A DNA stretch of 62,973 nt from Comamonadaceae bacterium 2FH (GCA_005503335.1 SCMQ01000031.1:1-62973); one strand, 5' to 3'; positions 46,697 through 58,222 are shown, counted from the stretch's first letter. Notes: generated by a model from the letters alone, not told the origin. A program made the numbers and translations.

Positions 46697-47984
46697 GGTC
46701 GGCCAGCGTCGGGTAGAGCGGGCGGCTGACCAGGCGCGAGACCAGGCTGGCCAGCAGGGCGCAGGCCATCAGGCTCAGCACCATGGCGTAGCCGTCGACC
46801 ATCTCCATCACGATGATCATGGCCGTGATCGGGGTCTGCGTGACCGCGGCCAGGAAGCCGGCCATGCCCAGCGCGATCAGCGCCACCTGGTGCTGCGGCG
46901 CGATCAGCCAGGCCACGTCGCTGCCTATGCCCGCGCCGATAGCGAGGCTGGGGCCGAAGATGCCGCCCGGCATGCCGGCCCAGGCCGACAGCCAGGAGGC
47001 GACGAACTTGAGCCAGGTCCAGACGATGGGCAGGGGTTCGGCCTGGCCCGCCAGCAGCTCGCGCGTGTGGTGGTGGCCGCCGCCCAGGGCGCTGGCCTGG
47101 GTCAGCAGGCCGATCGCCGCCACGGCCAGGCCGCACAGCGCGGCGAAGCTCACCGGGCGCTTGCGCCGGTAGGCGCAGAAGCGGTCGGGCAGGCCGGTCA
47201 GCGAGGCCACCAGCAGCCGCGCCATCAGGCCGCCCAGCAGGCCGCTGGCCAGCGCCACCAGCAGGCCCGGCGCGAGCAGCCGCCAGCCCACGGCCTCGAT
47301 ATGGATGCGGCCGAAATAGGCCAGGTTGCCCAGCGCCGAGACCGCGACCAGGCCCGCGATCACGATGGCGGCCAGCATCAGGCCGCTGCTGCGCTGCTCC
47401 AGGCGCCGCGACAGCTCCTCGATCGCGAACACGATGCCGCCCAGCGGCGTGTTGAAGGCCGCCGCGATGCCGGCCGCGCCGCCGGCCACCAGCAGCTCGC
47501 GCGCGCTGATGCCCGAGCGCGGCGACAGCCAGTGGCGGGCGCTGAACATGATGCCGGCCGCGACCTGGACCGAAGGGCCCTGGCGCCCGATCGACAGGCC
47601 GGCCAGCAGGCCGCCCGAGACCGCCAGCACCTTGGCGGCCGACAGCTTCACCGAGACCAGCAGGCCGCGCCGGCCCTCCTCCAGGCGCGGGTCCAGCGCG
47701 GCCACCACCTGGGGCACGCCCGAGCCCGAGGCGGCGGCAAACCAGCGCCGCGTGGCCCAGACCACGGCGGCGGTGAGGGCCGGGGTCCAGAGCAGGGTGA
47801 ACCAGGGCCAGCGGCCCTGCAGCGCCAGGAACAGCTCGAAGGCGCCGTCGGCCAGCAGCGTGAAGCCCACCACGGCCGCGCCGGCGGCGACCGCGAAGCC
47901 GGCGACGACCAGGCGGTCGAGCCAGACGCGGTGGTCGGCGAACTCTTGGCGCAGGTTGCTGAGGAAGTCGGGTTCGCCTTTCAT
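46584..47984 (-). CDS. ClC family chloride channel/transporter
   Basis: A 466-residue membrane protein of the ClC family. Selectivity motifs: G-S-G-V-P-Q (87-92), G-R-Q-G-P-S-V (133-139) and G-G-I-F-G-P-S-L (about 340). The second motif normally reads G-R-E-G-P; here the gating glutamate is Gln135 (CAG). The internal proton glutamate region F-A-I-E-E (Glu189/190) is retained. No CBS domains. The Ala/Pro-rich C-terminal tail is encoded antisense to the MFS gene. ATG 47984 gives the natural N-terminus. Confidence 0.9.
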   Translation of the reverse strand: MKGEPDFLSNLRQEFADHRVWLDRLVVAGFAVAAGAAVVGFTLLADGAFELFLALQGRWPWFTLLWTPALTAAVVWATRRWFAAASGSGVPQVVAALDPRLEEGRRGLLVSVKLSAAKVLAVSGGLLAGLSIGRQGPSVQVAAGIMFSARHWLSPRSGISARELLVAGGAAGIAAAFNTPLGGIVFAIEELSRRLEQRSSGLMLAAIVIAGLVAVSALGNLAYFGRIHIEAVGWRLLAPGLLVALASGLLGGLMARLLVASLTGLPDRFCAYRRKRPVSFAALCGLAVAAIGLLTQASALGGGHHHTRELLAGQAEPLPIVWTWLKFVASWLSAWAGMPGGIFGPSLAIGAGIGSDVAWLIAPQHQVALIALGMAGFLAAVTQTPITAMIIVMEMVDGYAMVLSLMACALLASLVSRLVSRPLYPTLADLMLRQLAPPAAAGPGPAAATAASGPHRPETAPHSPPA

Positions 47985-48066
47985 GGCCGGGGATTTTGGC
48001 ATGCGTCCCGCGGGCGGTGCATGCGGCACAATGTCGGTTTTGCACCTCCCTGCGGGCACACACACC

Positions 48067-48576
48067 ATGGCATCCGTCAACAAAGTCATCCTCGTCGGCA
48101 ATTGCGGCCGCGACCCCGAAATCCGCTACCTGCCCTCGGGCCAGGCCGTCGCCAACGTCAGCGTCGCCACCTCCAGCCGGCGCAAGGACAAGAACACCGG
48201 CGAGATGGTCGAGGACACCCAGTGGCACCGCGTCACCTTCTTCGACCGCCTGGCCGAGATCGCCGGCGAGTACGTCAAGAAGGGCCGCCCGATCTACGTG
48301 GAGGGTCGCCTGACCTACCGCAAGTACACCGACAAGGACGGCATCGAGAAGAATGCCACCGACATCATCGCCACCGAGCTGCAGCTGCTCGGCGGGCGCG
48401 AGGGCATGGGTGGCCCGGCCGGCGGCGGCGACGAGGGCGGCTACGACAGCGCGCCGCCGCGCCGCGCGGCACCTGCTCCGCGACCTGCAGCCGCACCGGC
48501 GCCGCGCCAGGCCCCGGCGCCCGCAGCGCGCGCCTCGAGCGGCTTCGACGACATGGACGACGACATTCCGTTCTGA
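48067..48576 (+). CDS. ssb: Single-stranded DNA-binding protein
   Basis: A 169-residue SSB: OB-fold (1-110) with [11 protein letters not shown] and [10 protein letters not shown], an Ala/Pro/Gly-rich linker, and the acidic tip D-D-D-I-P-F that recruits partner proteins. Adjacent uvrA is the usual neighbour in proteobacteria, here with an MFS and a ClC gene between. A terminator follows at 48601. Confidence 0.97.
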   Translation: MASVNKVILVGNCGRDPEIRYLPSGQAVANVSVATSSRRKDKNTGEMVEDTQWHRVTFFDRLAEIAGEYVKKGRPIYVEGRLTYRKYTDKDGIEKNATDIIATELQLLGGREGMGGPAGGGDEGGYDSAPPRRAAPAPRPAAAPAPRQAPAPAARASSGFDDMDDDIPF

Positions 48577-48600
48577 AGCCAAGCCACGGCACAGATTGAC

Positions 48601-48633
48601 GGCCTCCACAGCCCCGGCTCTGGAGGCCTTTTT
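48601..48633 (+). terminator. Intrinsic terminator after ssb
   Basis: GGCCTCCA (48601-48608) pairs with TGGAGGCC (48621-48628), the loop can add an AGCC/GGCT stem, and five T residues follow. Confidence 0.88.
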
Positions 48634-48654
48634 CATCCTGAGGGGGAGCGAATC

Positions 48655-49101
48655 ATGAGCGAGCAAACCATCTCCATCGGCCTGACCCAGGAGGCCGACT
48701 ACTGCTTCTCCGTGTCCTTCGGCGAGGGGGTGCCGAACCTGCTGGCCGACGAGCCGCCGCCGCTGGGTACGGGGCGCGGGCCCGAGCCGGTGCAGCTGCT
48801 CGCGGCGGCCGTGGGCAACTGCCTGTCGTCCTCGCTGCTGTTCGCGCTGCGCAAATACAAGCAGGCGCCCGAACCCCTGGCCTGCGAGGTCGAGGCCGAG
48901 GTCGGCCGTAACGTCGAGGGCCGGCTGCGCGTGCTGGGCATGAGGGCCGTGATCCGGCTCGGCGTGCCGGCCGCCTCGCTGCAGCACCTCGATCGCGCGC
49001 TGGCCCAGTTCGAGGCCTTCTGCACCGTCACGCAAAGCGTGTCCCAGGGCTTCCCGGTCACGGTGGAGGTGCGCGACGCGCAAGACCTGCAGCTCAAGTA
49101 G
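48655..49101 (+). CDS. OsmC family protein
   Basis: A 148-residue OsmC/Ohr-fold protein. The two conserved cysteines are present: Cys56 in A-A-V-G-N-C-L-S-S-S and Cys123 in F-E-A-F-C-T-V-T-Q-S-V, the dithiol that reduces organic hydroperoxides in the family. It may act as a peroxidase, but many OsmC homologues have unknown substrates. A good GGGGGAG site precedes the ATG. The downstream permease gene starts 36 bp later. Confidence 0.88.
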   Translation: MSEQTISIGLTQEADYCFSVSFGEGVPNLLADEPPPLGTGRGPEPVQLLAAAVGNCLSSSLLFALRKYKQAPEPLACEVEAEVGRNVEGRLRVLGMRAVIRLGVPAASLQHLDRALAQFEAFCTVTQSVSQGFPVTVEVRDAQDLQLK

Positions 49102-49120
49102 GCACCAATCTTGCGTGGAT

Positions 49121-49139
49121 ATGCCGGAGGTTCCGGCAT
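49121..49139 (+). promoter_or_regulatory. Hairpin enclosing ribosome-binding site and start codon of the TDT gene
   Basis: ATGCCGGA (49121-49128), GGT, TCCGGCAT (49132-49139) is a perfect 8-bp inverted repeat with a 3-nt loop. The Shine-Dalgarno GGAGG is in the arm and loop, and the A and T of the start codon are in the right arm. Folding would block initiation. Confidence 0.5.
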
Positions 49140-50130
49140 GTTGCACCATCCCACCCCGCTCAAGTCTCTATCGCCCGGCTGGTTTGCCATCGTCATGGGT
49201 CTCAGCGGCCTGGCACTGGCTTGGCAGCGGGCCGGGCCGTTCATGGGCGGCCTGGCTGGCGCCTGCGCCTTGTTGCTGGGTGCTCTGGCCGCGCTGGTGT
49301 TTGGCTTGCTGACGGTCCTTTCCCTGCTGCGCTGGCGGCGTTACCCGCAGGCGCTGACGGAAGACCTTAGGCATCCGGTGCGTCATGCTTTCGCGGCGGC
49401 GGTGCCGGTGTCGCTGATCCTGCTGGCCACGGTCGCCGTGGTGCTGGCCGGGCCCGGCCAGCTGGTCGCCGGTTTGTGGATGGTCGGCGCTGCACTGCAA
49501 CTGGGCGTCACGGTCTGGACCCTGGGCCGCTGGTTGAGCCCGGTCAGGGCCGAAGGTCTGTCCTGGCCGTCCATCACGCCGCTGCTGTTCATTCCGGCGG
49601 TGGGCAATGTGCTGGTGCCGCTGGCCGGCGCCCCGCTCGGTCAACTCGCCTGGTCGGCGGCGCAGCTGGGCGTGGGCGTGCTGCTCTGGCCGCTGGTCCT
49701 GGCCTTGCTGGCGCTGCGCATCGCCGCCAGCGGCCTGTGGCCGACACCGCTGCTGCCGACCACCTTTATCACCGTCGCGCCGCCGGCCGCGATCGGCCTG
49801 GCTCTGTTGCAGCTCGGCGCGCCCATCCTGCTGGGCTGGTCGTTCTGGGGCATGGCGCTGTTCTTTGTCCTGTGGTCCGGGTTGGTGCTTCGGCGCAGCC
49901 TGCCGCAGCCCTTCGGCTTGACGTTCTGGGCGCTGTCCTTTCCGCTCGCGGCGTTCAGCGCCCTGAGCCTGCGCTTGGCAATGGATGCCGCGCCCTGGTT
50001 CCAGACCATGGCCTGCCTGTTGCTGGTCGCGGTCACGCTGGTCATCGCGCTGCTGGCGCTGGCCACCGTGAAGGGGCTGTGCAGCGGTCGCCTGCCGGCA
50101 CCCGAGCCGGCCGCCCAAGCCGCGCAATGA
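49138..50130 (+). CDS. TDT/SLAC1 family permease (TehA-like)
   Basis: A 330-residue membrane protein with ten hydrophobic helices. It starts L-S-P-G-W-F-A-I-V-M-G-L-S-G, the hallmark of the tellurite-resistance/dicarboxylate (TDT) family, which includes TehA and plant SLAC1 anion channels. L-P-T-T-F-I-T-V-A-P-P-A is near 210. ATG 49138 is chosen because GGAGG lies 7 nt upstream; the TTG at 49111 has no site. Convergent with mrdA, stops 27 bp apart. Confidence 0.85.
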   Translation: MLHHPTPLKSLSPGWFAIVMGLSGLALAWQRAGPFMGGLAGACALLLGALAALVFGLLTVLSLLRWRRYPQALTEDLRHPVRHAFAAAVPVSLILLATVAVVLAGPGQLVAGLWMVGAALQLGVTVWTLGRWLSPVRAEGLSWPSITPLLFIPAVGNVLVPLAGAPLGQLAWSAAQLGVGVLLWPLVLALLALRIAASGLWPTPLLPTTFITVAPPAAIGLALLQLGAPILLGWSFWGMALFFVLWSGLVLRRSLPQPFGLTFWALSFPLAAFSALSLRLAMDAAPWFQTMACLLLVAVTLVIALLALATVKGLCSGRLPAPEPAAQAAQ

Positions 50131-50157
50131 GCGCAAGAGAGCCGATGGAGGCGGCGC

Positions 50158-52107
50158 TCAGTGCCTGGCCGTGGCCGGGTCCTGCTCGGCCGCGTTCAGC
50201 GGCTGGCCGATAGGCGCGGCGGCCTGGCCCTTTTGCACTGCGGCCAGGTCCGTGGGGTTGGGGTGCTGGCCGAGCAGCCAGTAGTCGAACACGCGGCGCG
50301 CGATCGGCGCCGCATGGGCCGCGCCGAAGCCGGCGTTCTCGACGACCACGGCCAGGGCGATCCTGGGGGCCTCCACGGGCGCGAAGGCCATGTAGAGCGC
50401 GTGGTCGCGCTGGTGCTCCTCGAGCTTGGACGCGTTGTACTTCTGGCTCTGGCCGATGGTCACGGCCTGCGCGGTGCCGGTCTTGCCCGCGCTGAGGTAG
50501 GGTGCGCCGGCGAACACCCGGGCCGAGGTGCCTTCCTGCGTCACGCCGACCAGGGCCTTGTGCACCACCGCCACATGCTCGGGCTTGAGGCCCAGGTCCT
50601 GGCCCGGCTCGGCCGGCACCGGCGCGCGCGTGCGGCTCACCGCGTCCTCGGTGGCGACGACCAGGCGCGGGCGGTGGCGCAGGCCGCCGTTGGCCAGCGT
50701 GGCGGTCGCGTGCGCGAGCTGCAGCATGGTGAAGCTGTTGTAGCCCTGGCCTATGCCCAGCGAGATGGTCTCGCCCGCGTACCACCTGCGCTGCTCGGGG
50801 CGCTTGTAGGTGTTGCGCTTCCAGTCCTGGCTGGGCAGCACGCCGCGCACCTCGCCCTGGATGTCGATGCCGGTGATCTGGCCGAAGCCCAGCGGCTTCA
50901 TGAAGTCGTGGATCAGGTCCACGCCCAGCTCGTTGGCCAGCGAGTAGTAGTAGACGTTGCTCGACATCACGATGCTGCGGTGCATGTTCACCGGGCCGAG
51001 CGCCGTGTCGCCATGGCTGCGGAAGGTGTGGCCGCCGAAGGTCCAGGAGGCGTTGTCCTGCACCACCACGCTGGCCGCGCGCTTGCCGGTCTGCAGCGCG
51101 GCCAGGGCCATGAAGGGCTTGTAGGTCGAACCCGGCGGGTACGTACCCCGGAGGGCCCGATTCAACAGCGGCTTGTCGATCGACTCGTTGAGCGCCTGCC
51201 AGTTCTCGACGTCTATGCCCTCGACGAACAGGTTGGGGTCGAAGGTGGGCTTGCTGACGAAGGCCAGCACCTCGCCGGTCCTGGGGTCGAGCGCCACCAG
51301 CGCGCCGCGCCGCTCGCCGAACAGTTCCTCGACCAGCTTCTGCAGCTTGATGTCGATCGACAGCACCACGGTGTTGCCGGGCGTGGCCGGACGGTTGCCC
51401 AGGCGGCGCACCGCGTGGCCGCCGGCCGAGGTCTCGATCAGCTCGAAGCCGGTCTGGCCGTGCAGCTGCTGCTCGTAGCTCTGCTCGACGCCGAGCTTGC
51501 CTATGTACTCGGTGCCGCGGTAATTGGCCTCGTCCTCCGAGTCCTGGATGCGCTCCTTCTCGCGCTGGTTGATGCGGCCGATGTAGCCGATCACGTGGCT
51601 GGCCAGCTCGCCATGGGGGTAGTGGCGGAACAGCCGCGCCTTGATCTCCACGCCGGGAAAGCGGTAGCGCTGGGCGGCGAAGCGCGCCACCTCCTCGTCG
51701 GTCAGGCGCGTGCGTATCGGCAGCGATTCGAAGTTCTTCGACTCCTCGAGCAGCTTCTTGAAGCGGCGCCGGTCGCGCGGCTGGATCTCGACCAGCTCGG
51801 ACAGGGCCTCGAGCGTGTCGTCGAGCTTGCCGGCGCGCGAGGGCGTGATCTCCAGCGTGTAGGCCGCGTAGTTGCTGGCCAGCACCACGCCGTTGCGGTC
51901 CAGGATCAGGCCGCGGTTGGGCACGACGGGCACGATGGCCGTGCGGTTGCTCTCGGCCTGCTCGTCCAGGTCGGCATGGCGCACCACCTGCAGGTAGACC
52001 AGGCGCGCGGCCAGCAGGCCGAAGGCCAGCAGCACCACCGCGCCTATGGCCAGCACCCGCAGGCGGAAGCGGTAGAGCTCGGCTTCGACGTTGCGCAGTT
52101 CGGTCAT
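50158..52107 (-). CDS. mrdA: Penicillin-binding protein 2
   Basis: Elongasome transpeptidase, 649 residues. One N-terminal membrane helix (about 18-38), the dimerisation domain with P-N-R-G-L-I-L-D-R-N-G, and the transpeptidase domain with S-T-Y-K, S-S-N and K-T-G-T motifs (about 325, 380 and 540). It belongs to the mreB-mreC-mreD-mrdA cluster. RodA, usually next, is not present; the following gene is a convergent TDT permease. The start is 18 bp after mreD. Confidence 0.96.
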   Translation of the reverse strand: MTELRNVEAELYRFRLRVLAIGAVVLLAFGLLAARLVYLQVVRHADLDEQAESNRTAIVPVVPNRGLILDRNGVVLASNYAAYTLEITPSRAGKLDDTLEALSELVEIQPRDRRRFKKLLEESKNFESLPIRTRLTDEEVARFAAQRYRFPGVEIKARLFRHYPHGELASHVIGYIGRINQREKERIQDSEDEANYRGTEYIGKLGVEQSYEQQLHGQTGFELIETSAGGHAVRRLGNRPATPGNTVVLSIDIKLQKLVEELFGERRGALVALDPRTGEVLAFVSKPTFDPNLFVEGIDVENWQALNESIDKPLLNRALRGTYPPGSTYKPFMALAALQTGKRAASVVVQDNASWTFGGHTFRSHGDTALGPVNMHRSIVMSSNVYYYSLANELGVDLIHDFMKPLGFGQITGIDIQGEVRGVLPSQDWKRNTYKRPEQRRWYAGETISLGIGQGYNSFTMLQLAHATATLANGGLRHRPRLVVATEDAVSRTRAPVPAEPGQDLGLKPEHVAVVHKALVGVTQEGTSARVFAGAPYLSAGKTGTAQAVTIGQSQKYNASKLEEHQRDHALYMAFAPVEAPRIALAVVVENAGFGAAHAAPIARRVFDYWLLGQHPNPTDLAAVQKGQAAAPIGQPLNAAEQDPATARH

Positions 52108-52125
52108 GCGGACGGCCTTGGGTCC

Positions 52126-52644
52126 TTACAGGGGACGGTTCTCGTCGGGGTTGGGCGCGCGGCGCTGCGGCGCCAGCAGCAGCACGCTGGCCACCGGCCA
52201 GAGCAGGGCCTCGAGCAGCGGTGCCAGCAGCAGCGACCAGCCGGGGAACAGGCCGCCGCCGATCAGGCGCAGCAGCAGGGCGATGGCATGGGCGGCCATG
52301 AACAGCGGCAGCACCTGCAGGGCTTGGGCCGGCACGCTGAACCACAGCAGGCGGCGGTGGATGGTGATCGCGAAGTAGCTCAGCACGGTGTAGGACAGCG
52401 CGTGCTGGCCCAGGAGGCCGGCCTGGTGCACGTCCATCGCCAGGCCGAACACGAAGGCTGCGCCCACGCCCACGCGCAGCGGCTGGTGCACGCTCCAGAA
52501 CACCAGGGCCATGGCCAGGAAGTCCGGCATCCAGGCCTGGCGGCCCAGCGGCAGCATGTCCAGCAGCAGGGCCGCGATCAGGCTGGTCCAGATGAAGACC
52601 GGGTTGGCGGGCAGCAGCAACTGCTGGCCGGGCCGCATGATCAT
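52126..52644 (-). CDS. mreD: Rod shape-determining protein MreD
   Basis: A 172-residue inner-membrane protein with five or six hydrophobic helices and the family pattern L-L-D-M-L-P-L-G-R near 30 and F-V-F-G-L-A-M-D near 64-71. It links MreC and the elongasome. ATG 52644 overlaps the mreC stop (ATGA); ATG 52638 is a possible alternative two codons later. Confidence 0.92.
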   Translation of the reverse strand: MIMRPGQQLLLPANPVFIWTSLIAALLLDMLPLGRQAWMPDFLAMALVFWSVHQPLRVGVGAAFVFGLAMDVHQAGLLGQHALSYTVLSYFAITIHRRLLWFSVPAQALQVLPLFMAAHAIALLLRLIGGGLFPGWSLLLAPLLEALLWPVASVLLLAPQRRAPNPDENRPL

Positions 52645-53582
52645 GGCTGGGCCTCCTTGCCGCGCGTGCGCGCGCCACGCGCGGCGGGCGCGGGCGCCTT
52701 GTCGGCGGCCGGCACCGCCGGGATCTGGTCGGCCAGCGGCTTGAGTACCATCACGTGCCGGGCGCCGGCCACCAGGGCCTGGGGCGTGCAGTGGATGCGC
52801 GCGAAAGCCGAGTCGGCGCGCCGCTCCACGCGGGCCACCCTGGCCACCGGCAGGCCGGCCGGGTAGATGCCGTCCACGCCGCTGGTGCTCAGCAGGTCGC
52901 CTTCCTGCACGTCGGCGTTGGCCGGCATGAAGCGCAGCTCCAGCGCGCCGCCCTGGGTCAGCGGGTCGCCATAGGCCACGCCGCGCGCGCCGGTGCGGGT
53001 GTTGAGCACGGGAATAGCCTGCTCGCGGTCGGTCAGCAGCGTGACCTCGCTGACCAGCGGGTAGACGCGTGTGACTTGGCCCAGCACGCCCGCGGCGTCG
53101 ATCACCGGCGAGCCTGCGGCCACGCCCTGCGACAGGCCCTTGTCGAGGATCACCTTGCGCGTGTAGGGGTCGGGTGCGTCGTACAGCACCTGGGCGGCCT
53201 GCGAGGCCACGCGGAGCTGGCCGCGCAGGCCCAGCAGCTGGCGCAGCTGGGTGTTCTCCAGCGTGAGCAGCTCGACCTGGCCGGCGCGCTGCGACTGCCG
53301 TGCCAGCTGCTGGCGCGCCGCCTGTTCGGCCTGCTGCGCGCTCTGCAGGCTGGTCAGGTAGTCGCCCGCGGACTGCGCGGCCAGCAGCGGCTGCATGGCC
53401 AGCCATTGCGCCGGGTACAGCACCGTGGCCACGGCCGCGCGCAGCGGCTGCATGACGCGAAAGCGCGCGTCGGCCACCATCAGGAACAGGGCCAGCGCGC
53501 TGAAGAACAGCAGCTTGGACAGCGCCGAGTGCCCCTGCTTGAAGAAGGGCGGCGGGGTGCGGTCCAGGGTTCCCAGTGGCAT
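52641..53582 (-). CDS. mreC: Rod shape-determining protein MreC
   Basis: A 313-residue bitopic protein: a membrane helix (about 25-43), a coiled coil (about 70-115) rich in Gln and Ala, and the periplasmic beta domain with V-L-Y-D-A-P-D-P-Y-T-R-K and L-L-T-D-R-E-Q-A-I-P-V. A basic, Ala/Pro-rich tail ends the protein. It binds PBP2 and MreB partners. About 100 bp separate it from mreB, same strand. Confidence 0.95.
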   Translation of the reverse strand: MPLGTLDRTPPPFFKQGHSALSKLLFFSALALFLMVADARFRVMQPLRAAVATVLYPAQWLAMQPLLAAQSAGDYLTSLQSAQQAEQAARQQLARQSQRAGQVELLTLENTQLRQLLGLRGQLRVASQAAQVLYDAPDPYTRKVILDKGLSQGVAAGSPVIDAAGVLGQVTRVYPLVSEVTLLTDREQAIPVLNTRTGARGVAYGDPLTQGGALELRFMPANADVQEGDLLSTSGVDGIYPAGLPVARVARVERRADSAFARIHCTPQALVAGARHVMVLKPLADQIPAVPAADKAPAPAARGARTRGKEAQP

Positions 53583-53685
53583 GTGCGTGAAGGCGTCGCG
53601 TGAGAGGGCGGGGCGAAGTCCTGTGGCGGGCCGGTATGGAAAAGGCCGGCCTGCGCGTCGGCAAGGCCGGCCGGATCGGGCGTGC

Positions 53686-54930
<1,245 letters not shown>

Positions 54931-55230
54931 ATGTCGTTGACTTCCCAGGACATCGCCCGGATCGCCAATCTGGCGCGGCTCGAATTGCAGCCCGAAGAGA
55001 GTGAGCGCATGCTCACGCAGCTCAACGGCTTCTTCGGCATCGTCGAGGCCATGCGGGCTGTGGATACCAGCGGCATAGCGCCGCTGGCCCATCCGGTCGC
55101 CGCGATCCAGGAAGTGGCCCTGCGCCTGCGCGAGGACAGCGTGAGCGAGCCCGACCAGCGCGAGGCCAACCAGCGCAGTGCGCCGGCCGTCGAGCGCGGC
55201 CTGTTCCTGGTGCCCAAGGTCATCGAGTGA
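54931..55230 (+). CDS. gatC: Aspartyl/glutamyl-tRNA amidotransferase subunit C
   Basis: A 99-residue GatC, the small subunit that ties GatA to GatB. It begins [17 protein letters not shown] and has L-N-G-F-F-G-I-V-E near 32-40, and L-R-E-D near 64. First gene of gatCAB; gatA starts 8 bp after its stop. Confidence 0.95.
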   Translation: MSLTSQDIARIANLARLELQPEESERMLTQLNGFFGIVEAMRAVDTSGIAPLAHPVAAIQEVALRLREDSVSEPDQREANQRSAPAVERGLFLVPKVIE

Positions 55231-55238
55231 GGCCGGCC

Positions 55239-56747
55239 ATGACCCAGCTTCACGACCTCACGGTGGCCCAGCTGGCCGAGCAACTGCGCAGCCGCAGCGT
55301 CTCGGCGGTGGAAGCCGCCCGCCATTTCCTCGCGCGCGCCCAGGCCCAGGCCGGGCTCGGCGCCTTCCTCGCCATCGACGAGGCCGCCACCCTGGCCCAG
55401 GCCCAGGCGGCCGACACGCGCCTGGCCGCGGGCGACAGCGCCCCGCTGCTGGGCGTGCCAGTGGCGCACAAGGACATCTTCGTCACGCGCGACTTCCCGA
55501 CCACGGCCGGCTCGCGCATGCTGGAGGGCTACCGCTCGCCTTTCGACGCCACCGTGGTGGCCCGGCTCGGCTTGGCCGAGGGCGGCGCCGGCATGGTGAG
55601 CCTGGGCAAGCTCAACTGCGACGAGTTCGCCATGGGCTCGGCCAACGAGAACTCGGCCTACGCCAAGGTGCACAACCCCTGGGACCGCGCGCGCGTGCCG
55701 GGCGGCTCATCGGGCGGCAGCGCGGCCGCCGTGGCCGCCCGCCTGGCGCCGGCCGTGACCGGCACCGACACCGGCGGCTCGATCCGCCAGCCGGCCGCCT
55801 TCTGCGGCATCACCGGCATCAAGCCGACCTACGGCCGCGCCTCGCGCTACGGCATGATCGCCTTTGCCTCCAGCCTGGACCAGGCCGGCCCCATGGCGCG
55901 TACGGCCGAGGACTGCGCGCTGCTGCTGTCGGCCATGTGCGGCCCGGACCCGGACCGCGACTCGACCTCGCTCGATCTGCCGCCCGAGGACTTCACGCGC
56001 GGCCTGAACGACTCGCTCGATGGCCTGCGCATCGGCGTGCCCAAAGAGTTCTTTGGCGAAGGCCTGTCGGCCGACGTGCGCGCCGCGATCGACGCGGCGC
56101 TCAAGGAATACCAGAAGCTGGGCGCCCAGCTGGTCGAGATCTCGCTGCCGCGCACCGAGCTGGCCATCCCCGTCTACTACATCATCGCCCCGGCCGAGGC
56201 CAGCTCCAACCTGGCGCGCTTCGACGGCGTGAAGTTCGGCCACCGCGCCAAGGACTATGCCGACCTGGTCGACATGTACAAGAAGACGCGCGCCCAGGGC
56301 TTCGGCGACGAGGTCAAGCGCCGCATCATGATAGGCACCTACGTGCTCTCGCACGGCTACTACGATGCCTACTACCTGCAGGCGCAGAAGATCCGGCGCA
56401 TGATCGCCGACGACTTCCAGCAGGCCTTCAAGCAATGCGACCTGATCGCCGGCCCGGTCGCGCCCAGCGTGGCCTGGCAGCTCGGCGCGCATGGCAGCGA
56501 CCCGCTGGCCGACTACCTGGCCGACATCTTCACCCTGCCGGGCTCGCTGGCCGGGCTGCCCGGCATGAGCGTGCCCTGCGGCTTCAGCGAGGCCGGCATG
56601 CAAGGTTCGGAAGCGGGCAGCGGCAAGCCGCTGCCCGTGGGCCTGCAGCTGATAGGCAACTACTTCTCCGAAGCCAAGCTGCTCAACGCAGCGCACCGCC
56701 TGCAGCAGGCGACCGACTGGCATCTGCGCAAGCCGGAGGGCATCTGA
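55239..56747 (+). CDS. gatA: Aspartyl/glutamyl-tRNA amidotransferase subunit A
   Basis: Amidase subunit of 502 residues that releases ammonia from glutamine for transamidation of Glu-tRNAGln or Asp-tRNAAsn. The Ser-cisSer-Lys triad is visible: Lys78 (V-A-H-K-D), Ser157 (P-G-G-S-S-G-G-S) and Ser181 (D-T-G-G-S-I-R). ATG 55239 is taken, with GGCCGGCC before it; the ORF can extend to 55227. Confidence 0.97.
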   Translation: MTQLHDLTVAQLAEQLRSRSVSAVEAARHFLARAQAQAGLGAFLAIDEAATLAQAQAADTRLAAGDSAPLLGVPVAHKDIFVTRDFPTTAGSRMLEGYRSPFDATVVARLGLAEGGAGMVSLGKLNCDEFAMGSANENSAYAKVHNPWDRARVPGGSSGGSAAAVAARLAPAVTGTDTGGSIRQPAAFCGITGIKPTYGRASRYGMIAFASSLDQAGPMARTAEDCALLLSAMCGPDPDRDSTSLDLPPEDFTRGLNDSLDGLRIGVPKEFFGEGLSADVRAAIDAALKEYQKLGAQLVEISLPRTELAIPVYYIIAPAEASSNLARFDGVKFGHRAKDYADLVDMYKKTRAQGFGDEVKRRIMIGTYVLSHGYYDAYYLQAQKIRRMIADDFQQAFKQCDLIAGPVAPSVAWQLGAHGSDPLADYLADIFTLPGSLAGLPGMSVPCGFSEAGMQGSEAGSGKPLPVGLQLIGNYFSEAKLLNAAHRLQQATDWHLRKPEGI

Positions 56748-56749
56748 CC

Positions 56750-58198
56750 ATGAGCACTCCTCAACTGATTCAGGGCTACGAGGTGGTGATCGGCTTCGAG
56801 ACCCACGCCCAGCTGTCCACCCAGTCCAAGATCTTCAGCCGCGCCTCGGTCGCCTTCGGCGCCGAGCCCAACACCCAGGCCTGCGCGGTGGACCTGGCCC
56901 TGCCCGGCACCCTGCCGGTGATGAACAAGGGCGCGGTCGAGCGCGCCATCGAGTTCGGCCTCGCGATCGGCGCCCATGTGGCGCCGCGCAGCGTGTTCGC
57001 GCGCAAGAACTACTTCTACCCGGACCTGCCCAAGGGCTACCAGATCAGCCAGTTCGAGATCCCGGTGGTGCAGGGCGGCCAGATCGAGTTCTACCTGGGC
57101 GACGAGAAGAAGGCCGTGCGCCTGGTGCGTGCCCACCTCGAGGAGGACGCGGGCAAGTCGCTGCACGAGGACTTCGTCGGGCAATCGGGCATAGACCTGA
57201 ATCGCGCCGGCACGCCGCTGCTCGAGATCGTGACCGAGCCCGACATGCGCTCGTCCGACGAGGCCGTGGCCTACGCCAAGGAGCTGCACAAGATCGTGAC
57301 CTGGATAGGCATCTGCGACGGCAACATGCAGGAAGGCAGCTTCCGCTGCGACGCCAACGTCTCGGTGCGCAAGCCCGGCGAAAAGCTCGGCACCCGCCGC
57401 GAGATCAAGAACCTCAACAGCTTCAAGTTCATGCAGCAGGCCATCGACTACGAAGTGCGCTGGCAGATCGAGCAGCTCGAGGACGGCCTGGCGATCCAGC
57501 AGGCCACGGTGCTGTTCGACCCCGACACGGGCGAGACCCGCGCCATGCGGACCAAGGAAGACTCGGCCGACTACCGCTACTTCCCCGACCCCGACCTGCC
57601 GCCGCTGGTGATCGCGCCCGAGTGGATCGATGAGGTGCGCGCGCGCATGCCCGAGCTGCCGCGCGCCATGGCGGCGCGCTTCGTGGCCGACTATGGCCTG
57701 CCCGAATACGACGCGACCACGCTCACGCAAAGCAAGGCGATGGCGGCCTATTTCGAGGACGCAGCGAAGCGCAGCGGGCAGCCCAAGCTGGTCAGCAACT
57801 GGATCATGGGTGAAATCTCTCGCCGCCTGAATGCAAATGCGATCGGTATCGAGCAGGCGCCGGTGAGTTCGGCCCAGGCGGCCATGGTGATCGGTCGTAT
57901 CGCCGACGGCACGATCTCGAACAACGCCGGCAAGCAGGTGGTCGACGCGCTGTGGAACGGCGAGGGCCAGGACGTCGATGCCCTCATCGAGGCCAAGGGC
58001 CTCAAGCAAATGAGCGACACCGGCGCCCTCGAGAAAATCATCGACGAGGTGATCGCCGCCAACGCCGACAACGTGGCCCAGTACAAGGCCGGCAAGGACA
58101 AGGCCTTCAACGCCCTGGTCGGCCAGGTCATGAAGGCCAGCAAGGGCAAGGCCAACCCGGCCCAGGTCAACCAACTGCTCAAGCAGAAACTCAGCTGA
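56750..58198 (+). CDS. gatB: Aspartyl/glutamyl-tRNA amidotransferase subunit B
   Basis: Kinase/transamidase subunit of 482 residues. N-terminal [26 protein letters not shown] and D-A-N-V-S-V-R are kinase-domain motifs. The helical tail domain and YqeY-like C-terminus (N-P-A-Q-V-N near the end) bind tRNA. It starts 2 bp after gatA. Presence of gatCAB implies misacylated Gln and/or Asn tRNAs are used. Confidence 0.97.
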   Translation: MSTPQLIQGYEVVIGFETHAQLSTQSKIFSRASVAFGAEPNTQACAVDLALPGTLPVMNKGAVERAIEFGLAIGAHVAPRSVFARKNYFYPDLPKGYQISQFEIPVVQGGQIEFYLGDEKKAVRLVRAHLEEDAGKSLHEDFVGQSGIDLNRAGTPLLEIVTEPDMRSSDEAVAYAKELHKIVTWIGICDGNMQEGSFRCDANVSVRKPGEKLGTRREIKNLNSFKFMQQAIDYEVRWQIEQLEDGLAIQQATVLFDPDTGETRAMRTKEDSADYRYFPDPDLPPLVIAPEWIDEVRARMPELPRAMAARFVADYGLPEYDATTLTQSKAMAAYFEDAAKRSGQPKLVSNWIMGEISRRLNANAIGIEQAPVSSAQAAMVIGRIADGTISNNAGKQVVDALWNGEGQDVDALIEAKGLKQMSDTGALEKIIDEVIAANADNVAQYKAGKDKAFNALVGQVMKASKGKANPAQVNQLLKQKLS

Positions 58199-58222
58199 GC
58201 GGGCTGCGGGGCCTGACGCGTC

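Noticed and set aside
49111-49137. TTG 49111 as start of the TDT permease
   Set aside because: GGAGG is correctly placed only for ATG 49138.
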